DNA of 64,000 nucleotides from Shewanella sp. Isolate13 (lineage in GTDB: Bacteria > Pseudomonadota > Gammaproteobacteria > Enterobacterales > Shewanellaceae). The translations under genes were made by a program, and so were the position numbers. The DNA lies in contig NZ_JAKEVD010000018.1 of the NCBI RefSeq assembly GCF_022398325.1, positions 1-64,000 of the forward strand, read 5' to 3'. Under the pieces are notes generated by a model. The model did not search any database. It was not told the DNA's origin and was given only the letters and a program-made list of their open reading frames with translations. Below, piece after piece: positions 56,776 through 64,000 of the stretch. Each line of letters starts with the position of its first letter. Within the stretch, counting starts at the first letter, position 1.

Positions 56776-57612
56776 TTGCAAAACAGCTCCCCAAAAAATA
56801 GCATGCTTAAAAATACGCTATTACTCGCTCAGTTTGAGCTAAAAAAAATGCTTTTTAACCCTAGAGGGTTAATCGCACTCGTGGCCTTTTCGCTCGTTTG
56901 GCTACTTATTTTACTTTACCCCATAAGTGGTGCATCAAGCTTCTTGCTTAATCCTGACTTTAGAGGACTTATCGAAGGGATCTTCGGCCAGCAAGCCGTG
57001 AGTGAACTGTTTAAGTGGCCTGTTGCTGAAATGGCCGTTTATTGGATTGCAGCGCTTTATATCTTCCCACTGTTCAGTATCTTTGTATCCGCCGATCAGT
57101 TTGCTACCGATAAGTCACGGGGCACCTTTCGCTTCTTGACCCTTAGAGTCGGTCGAGACAGCCTATTCTTTGGTCGCTACCTCGGCCATATGGCACTACA
57201 GAGCCTGCTACTTGCAATGACGGTTATCGCTACCATAGTGCTTGCAGTAAGCCGAGATGCTACCCTGTTAATGCCTGCTCTGTTCTCAGGACTCATTGTC
57301 ACACTTAATCTCATCATAGTATTACTGCCCTACACCGCCTTGATGGCGCTGTTATCCCTTTATGCCAATTCGGCTCGCCAAGCGACTATCTACGCCATCT
57401 TAGTGTGGGCCTTGATGTCGATCAGCATCGCGATTATCAACAACTATTTACCTATTATTAGTGAACTGAAGTGGCTCCTTCCGGGCTCTCAGATCTCCTT
57501 AATGATAAATACCCAAGGCCTAGGCAGCTTTGTCTATGCTCCAGTGCCGTTATGCCAAGCCTTTGTGTTGCTGGTATTAGGCAGAATGTATATCAATAGG
57601 AGCGCACTATGA
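56776..57612 (+). CDS. ABC-2 type exporter, permease subunit
   Basis: The 278-residue integral membrane protein has about six hydrophobic segments, including FSLVWLLILLYPISG (about 36-50) and IVLLPYTALMALLSLYAN, and the conserved QFATDKSRGTFRFLTLRVGRDS cytoplasmic loop of the NosY-like ABC-2 permeases. The proposed start is a TTG at 56776, seven bases after AAGG; an ATG nine codons inside is the alternative. Its stop overlaps the ATPase gene by four bases (ATGA). The substrate is unknown. Confidence 0.82.
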   Translation: MQNSSPKNSMLKNTLLLAQFELKKMLFNPRGLIALVAFSLVWLLILLYPISGASSFLLNPDFRGLIEGIFGQQAVSELFKWPVAEMAVYWIAALYIFPLFSIFVSADQFATDKSRGTFRFLTLRVGRDSLFFGRYLGHMALQSLLLAMTVIATIVLAVSRDATLLMPALFSGLIVTLNLIIVLLPYTALMALLSLYANSARQATIYAILVWALMSISIAIINNYLPIISELKWLLPGSQISLMINTQGLGSFVYAPVPLCQAFVLLVLGRMYINRSAL

Positions 57613-58514
57613 GTTTAGTTAGTTGCAAAGGCTTATCTAAAACCTACGGCAGTAAACAAGCCTTAAGACAAGTCAGCATCACACTTGAAGCCGGCAGCCC
57701 TATTGCGTTAGTCGGCCCAAATGGCGCAGGTAAAACGACGCTATTTAGTCTTCTATGTGGGTACATTAAGCCATCGGCAGGTGAAGTCTCCTTGTTGGGA
57801 GCCAAGCCTGGTAGTGCAGAATTATTGGGAAGAGTCTCATCTTTGCCACAAGATGCGGCGCTAGATCCAAACCTTGATATCATCACTCAGTTAACCCTAT
57901 TTGCCACTTTGCAAGGGTTTTCGACTAAATCGGCTAAGGCCGAGGCGCTGCGTGTGCTGAGTCTGGTCGATTTGGCCGATAGTGCCCAACAGAAGCCAAA
58001 ATCTTTGAGCCACGGTATGTCGAAACGTGTCTCTATTGCTCAGGCACTTATTGGCTCGCCAGAGTTAGTGTTACTCGATGAACCAACCGCAGGCCTAGAT
58101 CCCGCTAATGCCAAGAAGATCCGTGAGTTGGTAAAGACACTTTCAGGTGAAACAACCTTTATCATCAGCTCACATAATTTAGATGAACTGGAAAAGCTTT
58201 GCGATCAAGTGCTCTATCTAGAGCAAGGTCAGTTAAGCCAATCGGTATCGGTGAAGCAATCCCAGCATGAAGATTACCTAACACTGACCATGCAGCAATG
58301 TGATACAAGCGAATTAGTCTCTGCGGTGATGCAACTTGCTGATATTTCCGCCATCGAAGAACGTCAACCCAACGAGTTCTTAATTAAGCACAATAGTGGC
58401 GAAAACTATGCCATTGAGCTCGCTCTACTCAACTTATTTAAGCAGCAAAACTGGCAGTATAAGGCGCTCTTAAAAGGGAGAACATTAGAAGAGAAGCTAT
58501 TCTCAAAAGCTTAA
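57609..58514 (+). CDS. ABC-2 type exporter, ATP-binding subunit
   Basis: The 301-residue ATPase drives the permease encoded just upstream. Walker A is GPNGAGKTTLFS (about 35-46), the signature is LSHGMSKRVSIAQAL (about 134-148), Walker B is LVLLDEPTAGLDP (about 153-165), and the switch His is in FIISSHNLDELEK. The last 85 residues are a small accessory domain common in ABC-2 exporters of the CcmA/NosF kind. Substrate unknown; no adjacent gene hints at one. Confidence 0.88.
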   Translation: MSLVSCKGLSKTYGSKQALRQVSITLEAGSPIALVGPNGAGKTTLFSLLCGYIKPSAGEVSLLGAKPGSAELLGRVSSLPQDAALDPNLDIITQLTLFATLQGFSTKSAKAEALRVLSLVDLADSAQQKPKSLSHGMSKRVSIAQALIGSPELVLLDEPTAGLDPANAKKIRELVKTLSGETTFIISSHNLDELEKLCDQVLYLEQGQLSQSVSVKQSQHEDYLTLTMQQCDTSELVSAVMQLADISAIEERQPNEFLIKHNSGENYAIELALLNLFKQQNWQYKALLKGRTLEEKLFSKA

Positions 58515-58570
58515 GCCTCGCTTGTACTATTAAGCTTATATCTTCAGGTTATTACCTTGAGCTTTAAACC

Positions 58571-58608
58571 AAAACAGAATGGCGCCAACAGGCGCCATTC
58601 TTATTATA
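58571..58608 (+). terminator. Terminator of the ABC exporter genes
   Basis: GAATGGCGCC (58577-58586) and GGCGCCATTC (58591-58600) form a strong stem followed by TTATTATA, about 60 bases past the ATPase stop. Confidence 0.75.
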
Positions 58609-58925
58609 CGCTCACTCCTCTTTCGCTTCGCCCTATCTCCTAACCCCATTGAATCCTATATTAATACTTTTCAGCGGTAGCACACTGCGCTTTTCCGCAG
58701 CGGCCTGTGATTCAACACTCTAGGGCTCTGGCTTTAAATATTAGGTAACGGAGAACCGTAGCTACATCATGATGACAAACCACAAGTAAGATGGATTCAA
58801 GAGCGAACAGGGAATGTTTAGCGAGAGGTGAAACTTGAACTTATGGATACGCTACGAGATGAGCTTTGAGTTTTAGCTCTGGAAGTGTTGAGCGTTGCTT
58901 TAAAACGATTATTTCTGGCTTTAAA
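58609..58925. other. Non-coding stretch between the ABC exporter and the cold-shock gene
   Basis: About 320 bases bounded by the terminators of the two flanking genes. No frame with a ribosome site, no repeat and no recognised RNA was found. It is transcriptionally isolated on both sides, so any product would need its own promoter. Confidence 0.4.
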
Positions 58926-58958
58926 CGAAAAAAGAGCCGTGGTAAAACCACGGCTCTT
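58926..58958 (-). terminator. Terminator of the cold-shock gene
   Basis: AAGAGCCGTGG (58932-58942) and CCACGGCTCTT (58948-58958) form an 11-base-pair stem with Ts on the minus-strand side. Confidence 0.85.
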
Positions 58959-59000
58959 CGAAATTCTGTGTGATTAGCGAGTGCTAATCAAGCTGGTAAC

Positions 59001-59207
59001 TTAGATAACAGTTACGTTCTCAGCTTGTGGGCCTTTTTGACCTTGAGTAACAGTAAACTGAACTTTTTGACCTTCGTCAAGAGTCTTGAAACCGTCAGAG
59101 TTGATAGCGCGGAAGTGTACGAATACGTCTGGACCAGACTCTTGCTCGATAAATCCGAAACCTTTATCAGAGTTGAACCACTTAACAACGCCAGTAACTT
59201 GAGACAT
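59001..59207 (-). CDS. CspA-family cold-shock protein
   Basis: A 68-residue single cold-shock domain that binds single-stranded nucleic acid, acting as RNA chaperone. RNP1 is KGFGFIE (residues 15-21) and RNP2 is VFVHFRAI (28-35). Length and the start [20 protein letters not shown] are typical. The gene has its own strong promoter about 130 bases upstream, giving a long 5' leader, and its own terminator. Which csp paralogue it is cannot be decided from sequence alone; cold induction is plausible from the leader but not shown. Confidence 0.95.
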   Translation of the reverse strand: MSQVTGVVKWFNSDKGFGFIEQESGPDVFVHFRAINSDGFKTLDEGQKVQFTVTQGQKGPQAENVTVI

Positions 59208-59342
59208 AATATTGAATCCTGTAAATATAAATTAAAGCCTTAACGGCAGTAGAGCTGGAAAATGCCGGTTTACTTAATGTTAACAGGACGAACGTTGTCG
59301 TATTGAACACATAAAAATAAGCCTAACCTTCAAGCTGCAAAC

Positions 59343-59370
59343 ACTATAAACCATTCTCACCATAAGTCAA
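59343..59370 (-). promoter_or_regulatory. Promoter of the cold-shock gene
   Basis: On the minus strand TTGACT (59370-59365) and TATAGT (59348-59343), each five of six to consensus, are 16 bases apart. Transcription would begin near 59336, leaving a leader of about 130 bases, a length typical of csp mRNAs. Confidence 0.7.
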
Positions 59371-59511
59371 CACACATTAGTATCGATATTTTGAGTCTTT
59401 TTACTTATATTTCTGCGGCTTGCTAATTAGATCAAAAAATTAAACTATATCAGTTCAAACTTAAGTCACAACAACTGCTTAAAAAACAACCACCAAGCTA
59501 CAACCTTTGAT

Positions 59512-60318
59512 TTATAAGGCTCGGAAGACTTCTACTTTAAAATCTAGCTCACAACTCAAACCTGAATTAGCCAAAGCTAATTTTTGTTCTTCTGTTAATT
59601 TCCAGTTATAGGGTGTCATTTTTAAGAAGTGACCAATGTCATCAGAATCACTCAGTGTTAACACTTGCTCAATCCGCTCCTGATGGACCAGCTCAAAGCC
59701 CTCAATTTGCGATGCCTCTTGGGTGTGCTCTTTCGGATTATCATAAATAAGCTCTTTAAGCGCGAAATGATGTCTCGGGCCAGCACATACGGTTATCAAG
59801 ATCCCGCCCGACTTAATCACCCGCTTAAGTTCTACATCTAAAGACGGCGCATAGATGCGTAACATAAAGTCGAAGCTATCATCAGGAAACGGCATATCAA
59901 ACGCACTGGCGACACTAAAGGCAATCTTAGGATAACGCTTGGCTGCATACTTAAGCGCGGACTTACTGATGTCGACACCATAAAGCGAAAATGTTTCAGG
60001 TAAACTCTCAACCAAGCGATTTGAGTAGTACCCTTCCCCACAGCCAATATCCAATCCATAACGGGCATCTTCAAGATACTCATTGGCTAGCAGGTTAACC
60101 TTATCGCTAAGTACTTGGTAATACCCCTTATTAAGAAACTCACGTCTAGCAAACATCATCTCTTTATTGTCACCAGGATCGTTCGACTTCTTCTTTTGTA
60201 CTGGTAACAGGTTTACGTAACCTTCTTTAGCACAATCAAATCTGTGATTTGCAGGGCAGCACCAGGTTTTATCTTGTTTTGATAAAGTCTGTTCACATAA
60301 TGGGCAGCGGTAAATCAT
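59512..60318 (-). CDS. rlmA: 23S rRNA (guanine745-N1)-methyltransferase
   Basis: Methylates G745 of 23S rRNA. The 268-residue protein has the N-terminal zinc finger (CPLCEQTLSKQDKTWCCPANH, four ligands Cys-Cys-Cys-His within residues 5-26) followed by RFDCAKEGYVNLLPVQKKKS, and a SAM-binding Rossmann domain with motif I LDIGCGEGYYSN near residue 90. The C-terminal FLKMTPYNWKL matches the family. The zinc finger separates it from ordinary SAM methyltransferases. Confidence 0.9.
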   Translation of the reverse strand: MIYRCPLCEQTLSKQDKTWCCPANHRFDCAKEGYVNLLPVQKKKSNDPGDNKEMMFARREFLNKGYYQVLSDKVNLLANEYLEDARYGLDIGCGEGYYSNRLVESLPETFSLYGVDISKSALKYAAKRYPKIAFSVASAFDMPFPDDSFDFMLRIYAPSLDVELKRVIKSGGILITVCAGPRHHFALKELIYDNPKEHTQEASQIEGFELVHQERIEQVLTLSDSDDIGHFLKMTPYNWKLTEEQKLALANSGLSCELDFKVEVFRAL

Positions 60319-60858
60319 TTTTCAATCTCCAAAAAGTACCATGCTTTGAAAAAACAAGCTCAGGATTACACTTTAATTAGCATCCTAATAAGAGTGATAC
60401 TATTTAATTGGGCTATCAACAAACTCAACATAGCGTCGACTCCTCCAAGAACGGGAGCTGATAACACGAGAACAATAGATAGAGGGCTCATAAGCGCCAA
60501 CTCTTTTATAGGACAGACAAGCAAAGCTAAGAAGCAAGGTAACCTAGACAATCAACTACAACGGTCACCACCACATTGTTCGGTTTGGTAGAAATTGATT
60601 GAGAGACATAACTTGATAAATGCTCGGCTAGACAGTTTGCATTATGCCTCACTAATCCGTAGCAGCTATAAACGCGCTTCAAACTTAACCTTTATCCTAA
60701 AAAGGGCGGCTATTCTACTGCGCTTAGCTTTTTCGATCCAGTCAGTAAACTGCATGAACTCAGGCAAATAGGACGATTGTGTTCAAGGAAACTAAGACAT
60801 TCAAATCACTCAAGTGCTATGATAAGCACAATTATTATTTGTGATAGCCAATCAATAT
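60319..60858. other. Non-coding region between rlmA and sbcB
   Basis: About 540 bases between divergent genes. Open frames on both strands overlap each other (60346-60591 plus, 60366-60551 minus); the minus one is hydrophobic but has no ribosome site. I regard both as chance. No hairpin with a T-run, tRNA or repeat was recognised. Confidence 0.4.
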
Positions 60859-62271
60859 ATGTCTACCAATAACCAACCCACCCTCTTCTGGCACGATTAT
60901 GAAACCTTTGGTGCCAACCCAGCGAAAGACAGGCCTTCTCAGTTTGCTGGCGTGCGTACGGATATGGACCTTAATATCATCGGTGAGCCTGAAACCTTTT
61001 ACTGTAAGGTCGCTAATGATTACCTGCCGTCACCAGAGGCTATCTTGATCACAGGTATTACTCCGCAACTCGCTAACCTTAAAGGTATGCCGGAAGCCGA
61101 GTTTATGGACAGGATTAACGGCCTGTTTAGTCAACCTAAGACCTGTGTCGTGGGTTACAACTCATTGCGCTTTGACGATGAAGTGTCACGCTATGGCTTC
61201 TATCGCAACTTTATCGACCCCTATGCCCGTGAATGGCAAAACGGCAACACCCGCTGGGATATTATCGATCTCGTTCGTGCTTGCTACGCCTTTAGACCCG
61301 AAGGCATTAACTGGCCAGAGAAAGAAGATGGCTCGCCTAGTTTTAAGCTTGAGCAACTTACCGTTGCCAATGGCTTAAGCCATGAGAAAGCCCATGATGC
61401 CATGTCTGATGTGTATGCCACCATCGACATGGCAAAACTGATCAAAACGGTGCAGCCTAAGCTATTTGATTATTACTTTAGCCTGAGACAGAAGCAGCAG
61501 GTATCTAAGCTGATTGATGTGCTTGATATGAAGCCTCTTGTCCATGTTAGCTCAAAAATTAGCGCGCTAAACGGTTGCACCACCATTATCGCGCCTGTTG
61601 CTTATCACTCCACCAATAAGAACGCGGTTATTTGCGTTAATCTGGCCATGGATATCTCGCCGCTTATTGAGCTTAGCGTTGAAGAGATCCGTGAGCGCAT
61701 GTATACCCGCCGCAGCGATTTAGCACCCGATGAGTTGCCTATCGGCATTAAGCAGATCCATATCAACAAGAGTCCTTTTATTGCTGCTGCTAATACTTTA
61801 ACCGATGAAAACGCTGCCAGACTCGACATTAATAAGGCATTTGCCAGAGAGCAATACAGAAGGCTTAAACAACATCCGGAGCTGCGTGATAAGTTGGTTG
61901 CAGTGTTTGATGTTGAGCACGAAAACAGAAGCGTTGATCCCGATCAAGCTCTCTATAGCGGCGGTTTCTTCAGTTCGGCCGATAAAGCTAAAATCGAGAT
62001 CATCCGCAACACTCAGCCAAATAATCTAGCGGCCCTTGAACTGGATTTCGATGACTCAAGACTCTCAGAGATGCTGTTTAGATACCGCGCCCGTAACTAT
62101 CCTGAAACCCTCGATGATACTGAGCAATATCGCTGGCGTGAGTTCTGCCAATCGAGATTAAACGATCCCGACTATATCATTCGCTTAGAAAACTTACTTG
62201 AAGAAACCGAGCAAGATGAATCTAAGCAAAAATTATTACAGGCTTTATGTCATTATCTTAGAAGCCTATAA
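60859..62271 (+). CDS. sbcB: Exonuclease I
   Basis: Degrades single-stranded DNA 3' to 5', acting in recombination and mismatch repair and interacting with SSB. The 470-residue protein has the DnaQ-like DEDDh exonuclease domain (residues 1-200): FWHDYETFGANPAKDRPSQF carries the first acidic pair, GYNSLRFDDEVSRY the second, and HDAMSDVYATIDMAKL the His and last Asp. The SH3-like and helical C-terminal domains follow (about 200-470). The start at 60859 is chosen because the family begins near MSTNNQPTLF; a GTG six codons upstream is in frame. Confidence 0.94.
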   Translation: MSTNNQPTLFWHDYETFGANPAKDRPSQFAGVRTDMDLNIIGEPETFYCKVANDYLPSPEAILITGITPQLANLKGMPEAEFMDRINGLFSQPKTCVVGYNSLRFDDEVSRYGFYRNFIDPYAREWQNGNTRWDIIDLVRACYAFRPEGINWPEKEDGSPSFKLEQLTVANGLSHEKAHDAMSDVYATIDMAKLIKTVQPKLFDYYFSLRQKQQVSKLIDVLDMKPLVHVSSKISALNGCTTIIAPVAYHSTNKNAVICVNLAMDISPLIELSVEEIRERMYTRRSDLAPDELPIGIKQIHINKSPFIAAANTLTDENAARLDINKAFAREQYRRLKQHPELRDKLVAVFDVEHENRSVDPDQALYSGGFFSSADKAKIEIIRNTQPNNLAALELDFDDSRLSEMLFRYRARNYPETLDDTEQYRWREFCQSRLNDPDYIIRLENLLEETEQDESKQKLLQALCHYLRSL

Positions 62272-62366
62272 GCTTTATCGGCGACAACTGAGATCTTCGT
62301 CTCATTCTAATTGTAACAAGATTACTAGAATGATACTTCTTTAGTGTTAATAAAAGGAAATAGCAT

Positions 62367-63257
62367 ATGCAGGACAGGTTCTTAAAAAGCGTAGCTAAGT
62401 TACCAGAGCCACTAGCAACCGCTATCGTACCAATACTGAATAAAGACTTTGCGGGCCATATCGATGCTCAGCAACTAGAAGAGCTTCAAACGGCAACCAA
62501 GATGGAGCTAAACGAACTACTTTTAGCCCTACTTCCCATTGCAGCGGCTTTAGCTAGACCGCCTATCAGTGATTTTCACGTGGGGGCAATCGCTAGAGGT
62601 AAAAGCGGCGATATTTATATGGGCGCGAATATTGAACTTCCAGGTGAAGCACTATTTCATTCGGTTCACGCAGAACAGAGCGCCATTAGCCACGCATGGC
62701 TAAGCGGCGAAAGCATTATTGAAGATATCATAGTCAACGCGTCCCCTTGCGGACATTGCCGTCAATTTATCAATGAGCTTGTTGAGGGTGGAAAAGTGAA
62801 CATCCACCTACCGCTGCAGAAAGTTGAGCCCCTGTCTCATTACCTGCCTTATGCATTCGGCCCAAGCGATCTCAACATCACCGAGCCTTTACTTTCTAAG
62901 CAGCAGCATACGCTGACATTAGATTCTAACGATCCGATGATCATCGAAGGGCTCGATCATGCAGGGCTAAGTTATGCGCCTTATACCAAGACCTACGCAG
63001 CTGTCGTGTTAGAGACAAAAGATGGCGCGACCTATTGCGGTCGTTATGCTGAAAACGCTGCATTTAACCCATCGATGCAACCTATGCAGATGGCGTTATC
63101 TACCATGGCGCGTCATAACCGCGATTTCAGCGAAATTAACCGCGCTGTATTGATAGAGTCTTCTAAAGGGGTTATTTCACTCGTAGGCGCCGCTATGGAC
63201 GCCCTACACAGCGTAGCTGCGGTCGAGCTTGAACATATTGTGGTTGAGCCTGAATAG
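62367..63257 (+). CDS. cdd: Cytidine deaminase
   Basis: Deaminates cytidine and deoxycytidine to uridines in pyrimidine salvage. The 296-residue length is the long dimeric type of E. coli (294). The zinc and catalytic motif [11 protein letters not shown] (about residues 101-111) supplies His and Glu, and [15 protein letters not shown] (about 127-141) the two Cys ligands. The C-terminal half is the degenerate second domain. AAAGGAAA precedes the ATG. A terminator follows. Confidence 0.95.
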   Translation: MQDRFLKSVAKLPEPLATAIVPILNKDFAGHIDAQQLEELQTATKMELNELLLALLPIAAALARPPISDFHVGAIARGKSGDIYMGANIELPGEALFHSVHAEQSAISHAWLSGESIIEDIIVNASPCGHCRQFINELVEGGKVNIHLPLQKVEPLSHYLPYAFGPSDLNITEPLLSKQQHTLTLDSNDPMIIEGLDHAGLSYAPYTKTYAAVVLETKDGATYCGRYAENAAFNPSMQPMQMALSTMARHNRDFSEINRAVLIESSKGVISLVGAAMDALHSVAAVELEHIVVEPE

Positions 63258-63284
63258 TCGTAGTCGCCACTCTGTTCAACAAAG

Positions 63285-63312
63285 AAAAGGACCACAACTG
63301 TGGTCCTTTTTT
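63285..63312. terminator. Shared terminator of cdd and the downstream convergent gene
   Basis: AAAAGGACCACA (63285-63296) and TGTGGTCCTTTT (63299-63310) form a perfect 12-base-pair stem between convergent genes. Confidence 0.85.
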
Positions 63313-63346
63313 AGTATGGCTATCTATCACCTTAAACTAAGCTTGC

Positions 63347-64000
63347 TTAGCTACGGTTTTTCTCGAGCTTTGCAAATAAACTCGACGTATCCCAACGCTT
63401 ACCACCGATGGCCTGCACTTCTGAGTAAAACTGATCAACTAAAGCCGTTAACGGCAAGTGAGAACCATTGCGGCGCGCCTCATCTAGCGCAATACCTAAG
63501 TCTTTACGCATCCAGTCAACGGCAAAACCAAAATCATATTCGCCTTTCCACATAGTTTGATAACGATTTTCCATCTGCCAAGATTGCGCCGCGCCCTTGC
63601 TGATCACCTCAACAACTTTCTCACCATCTAAACCCGCACTTCGCGCAAAATGCAGTCCTTCAGCCAGCCCCTGAACCACACCTGCAATACAAATTTGATT
63701 GACCATCTTGGTAAGCTGCCCAGCGCCGACCTCGCCTAATAGTTCTGCGCAGCGGGCATAAGAGTCAATAACAGGCTTAGCGCGCTCAAACGTTGTTTGC
63801 TCACCACCGGCCATCACTGTCAATACGCCATTTTCGGCGCCCGCCTGTCCGCCCGATACCGGAGCATCGATAAAACCGATATCCAATAGCTTAGCCTCAT
63901 CAGCTATCTCTCGAGCCACATCGGCGGATGCGGTGGTATGGTCAACCAAAATGGCCCCCGCACTCATTCCCGCTAATACACCGTTATCACCCAGTGTCAC
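63347..64000 (-). CDS. 3-hydroxyisobutyrate dehydrogenase-family oxidoreductase, partial at 5' end
   Basis: The last 217 residues of a beta-hydroxyacid dehydrogenase (3-hydroxyisobutyrate or tartronate-semialdehyde reductase type). Missing at the window edge is the N-terminal NAD(P)-binding glycine loop. Present are the substrate-binding FIDAPVSGGQAGAENGVLTVMAGG, the catalytic Lys in GAGQLTKMVNQICIAG and the helical C-terminal domain with YDFGFAVDWMRKDLGIALDEA. A GTG sits at the very edge, but the family shows that the real start lies about 70-75 residues beyond the window. The substrate cannot be fixed from the fragment. Same-strand neighbours lie outside the window. Confidence 0.85.
   Translation of the reverse strand: MTLGDNGVLAGMSAGAILVDHTTASADVAREIADEAKLLDIGFIDAPVSGGQAGAENGVLTVMAGGEQTTFERAKPVIDSYARCAELLGEVGAGQLTKMVNQICIAGVVQGLAEGLHFARSAGLDGEKVVEVISKGAAQSWQMENRYQTMWKGEYDFGFAVDWMRKDLGIALDEARRNGSHLPLTALVDQFYSEVQAIGGKRWDTSSLFAKLEKNRS

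Noticed and set aside
60366..60551. Hydrophobic 61-residue minus-strand frame between rlmA and sbcB
   Set aside because: No ribosome site, and an equally long plus-strand frame overlaps it; both are likely chance.
62272..62366. CRP/CytR-type operator before cdd
   Set aside because: TGTAACAAGATTACT has only one recognisable half and does not match TGTGA-N6-TCACA well enough.

Overview
The window looks like chromosomal DNA of a marine gammaproteobacterium, very probably Shewanella. The protein sequences and several gene neighbourhoods match that group and the wider Enterobacterales/Alteromonadales pattern: fadR/nhaB/dsbB, minCDE with ycgL and ycgN, rnd-fadD-tsaB-yoaA, hisLGDCBHAF(IE), and pheST-ihfA. 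Almost everything is core housekeeping sequence. No prophage, insertion sequence, CRISPR array, rRNA or tRNA gene was recognised. The species was not determined.

Layout. Positions 1-2.7 kb hold the remains of a chromosomal integron. A frameshifted, 3'-truncated integron integrase gene still carries a perfect LexA box. Two gene cassettes on the opposite strand (an orphan two-helix membrane protein and a GNAT acetyltransferase) have recognisable attC sites, and a broken PsiE-like gene lies at the window edge. From 2.7 to 11 kb come gpt, a small Cys-rich protein, a secreted isoaspartyl peptidase, and the outer-membrane assembly pair tamA-tamB. From 11 to 19.5 kb come fadR, nhaB, dsbB, ycgN, a MltB-like transglycosylase, ycgL, minCDE and rnd. 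From 19.5 to 27.7 kb a minus-strand block carries fadD, an alpha/beta hydrolase, an exported methyltransferase-fold protein, an M50-like membrane peptidase, a small unknown protein, tsaB and the helicase yoaA. The histidine operon with its leader peptide and attenuator fills 28.1-35.8 kb. It is followed by purC, lpxM, ihfA and pheST (to 42 kb).

From 42 to 50 kb there is a chemoreceptor with a sigma-28-type promoter, a large dCache/PAS sensor with a degenerate kinase core, a secreted protein made of two tandem retropepsin-like domains, small unknown proteins, a YceI protein and pdxH. From 50 to 54.5 kb lies a polyamine cluster: speB, a eukaryotic-type S-adenosylmethionine decarboxylase, and speA. 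From 55 to 64 kb are cvfB, yceH, an ABC-2 exporter pair, a cold-shock gene, rlmA, sbcB, cdd, and the 3' part of a 3-hydroxyisobutyrate dehydrogenase-family gene that runs off the right edge.

How the parts work together. The his genes form one translationally coupled pathway unit (repeated ATGA overlaps) controlled by attenuation. TamA and TamB form one envelope machine. MinCDE place the division septum. FadR sits near one of its likely targets, fadD. SpeA and SpeB make putrescine from arginine via agmatine, and the AdoMet decarboxylase supplies aminopropyl donor, although no spermidine synthase gene is in the window. The points most worth a second look are the decayed but still LexA-marked integron, the tandem retropepsin, the eukaryotic-type AdoMet decarboxylase, the degenerate sensor kinase, and a strong stem-loop in the nhaB leader.
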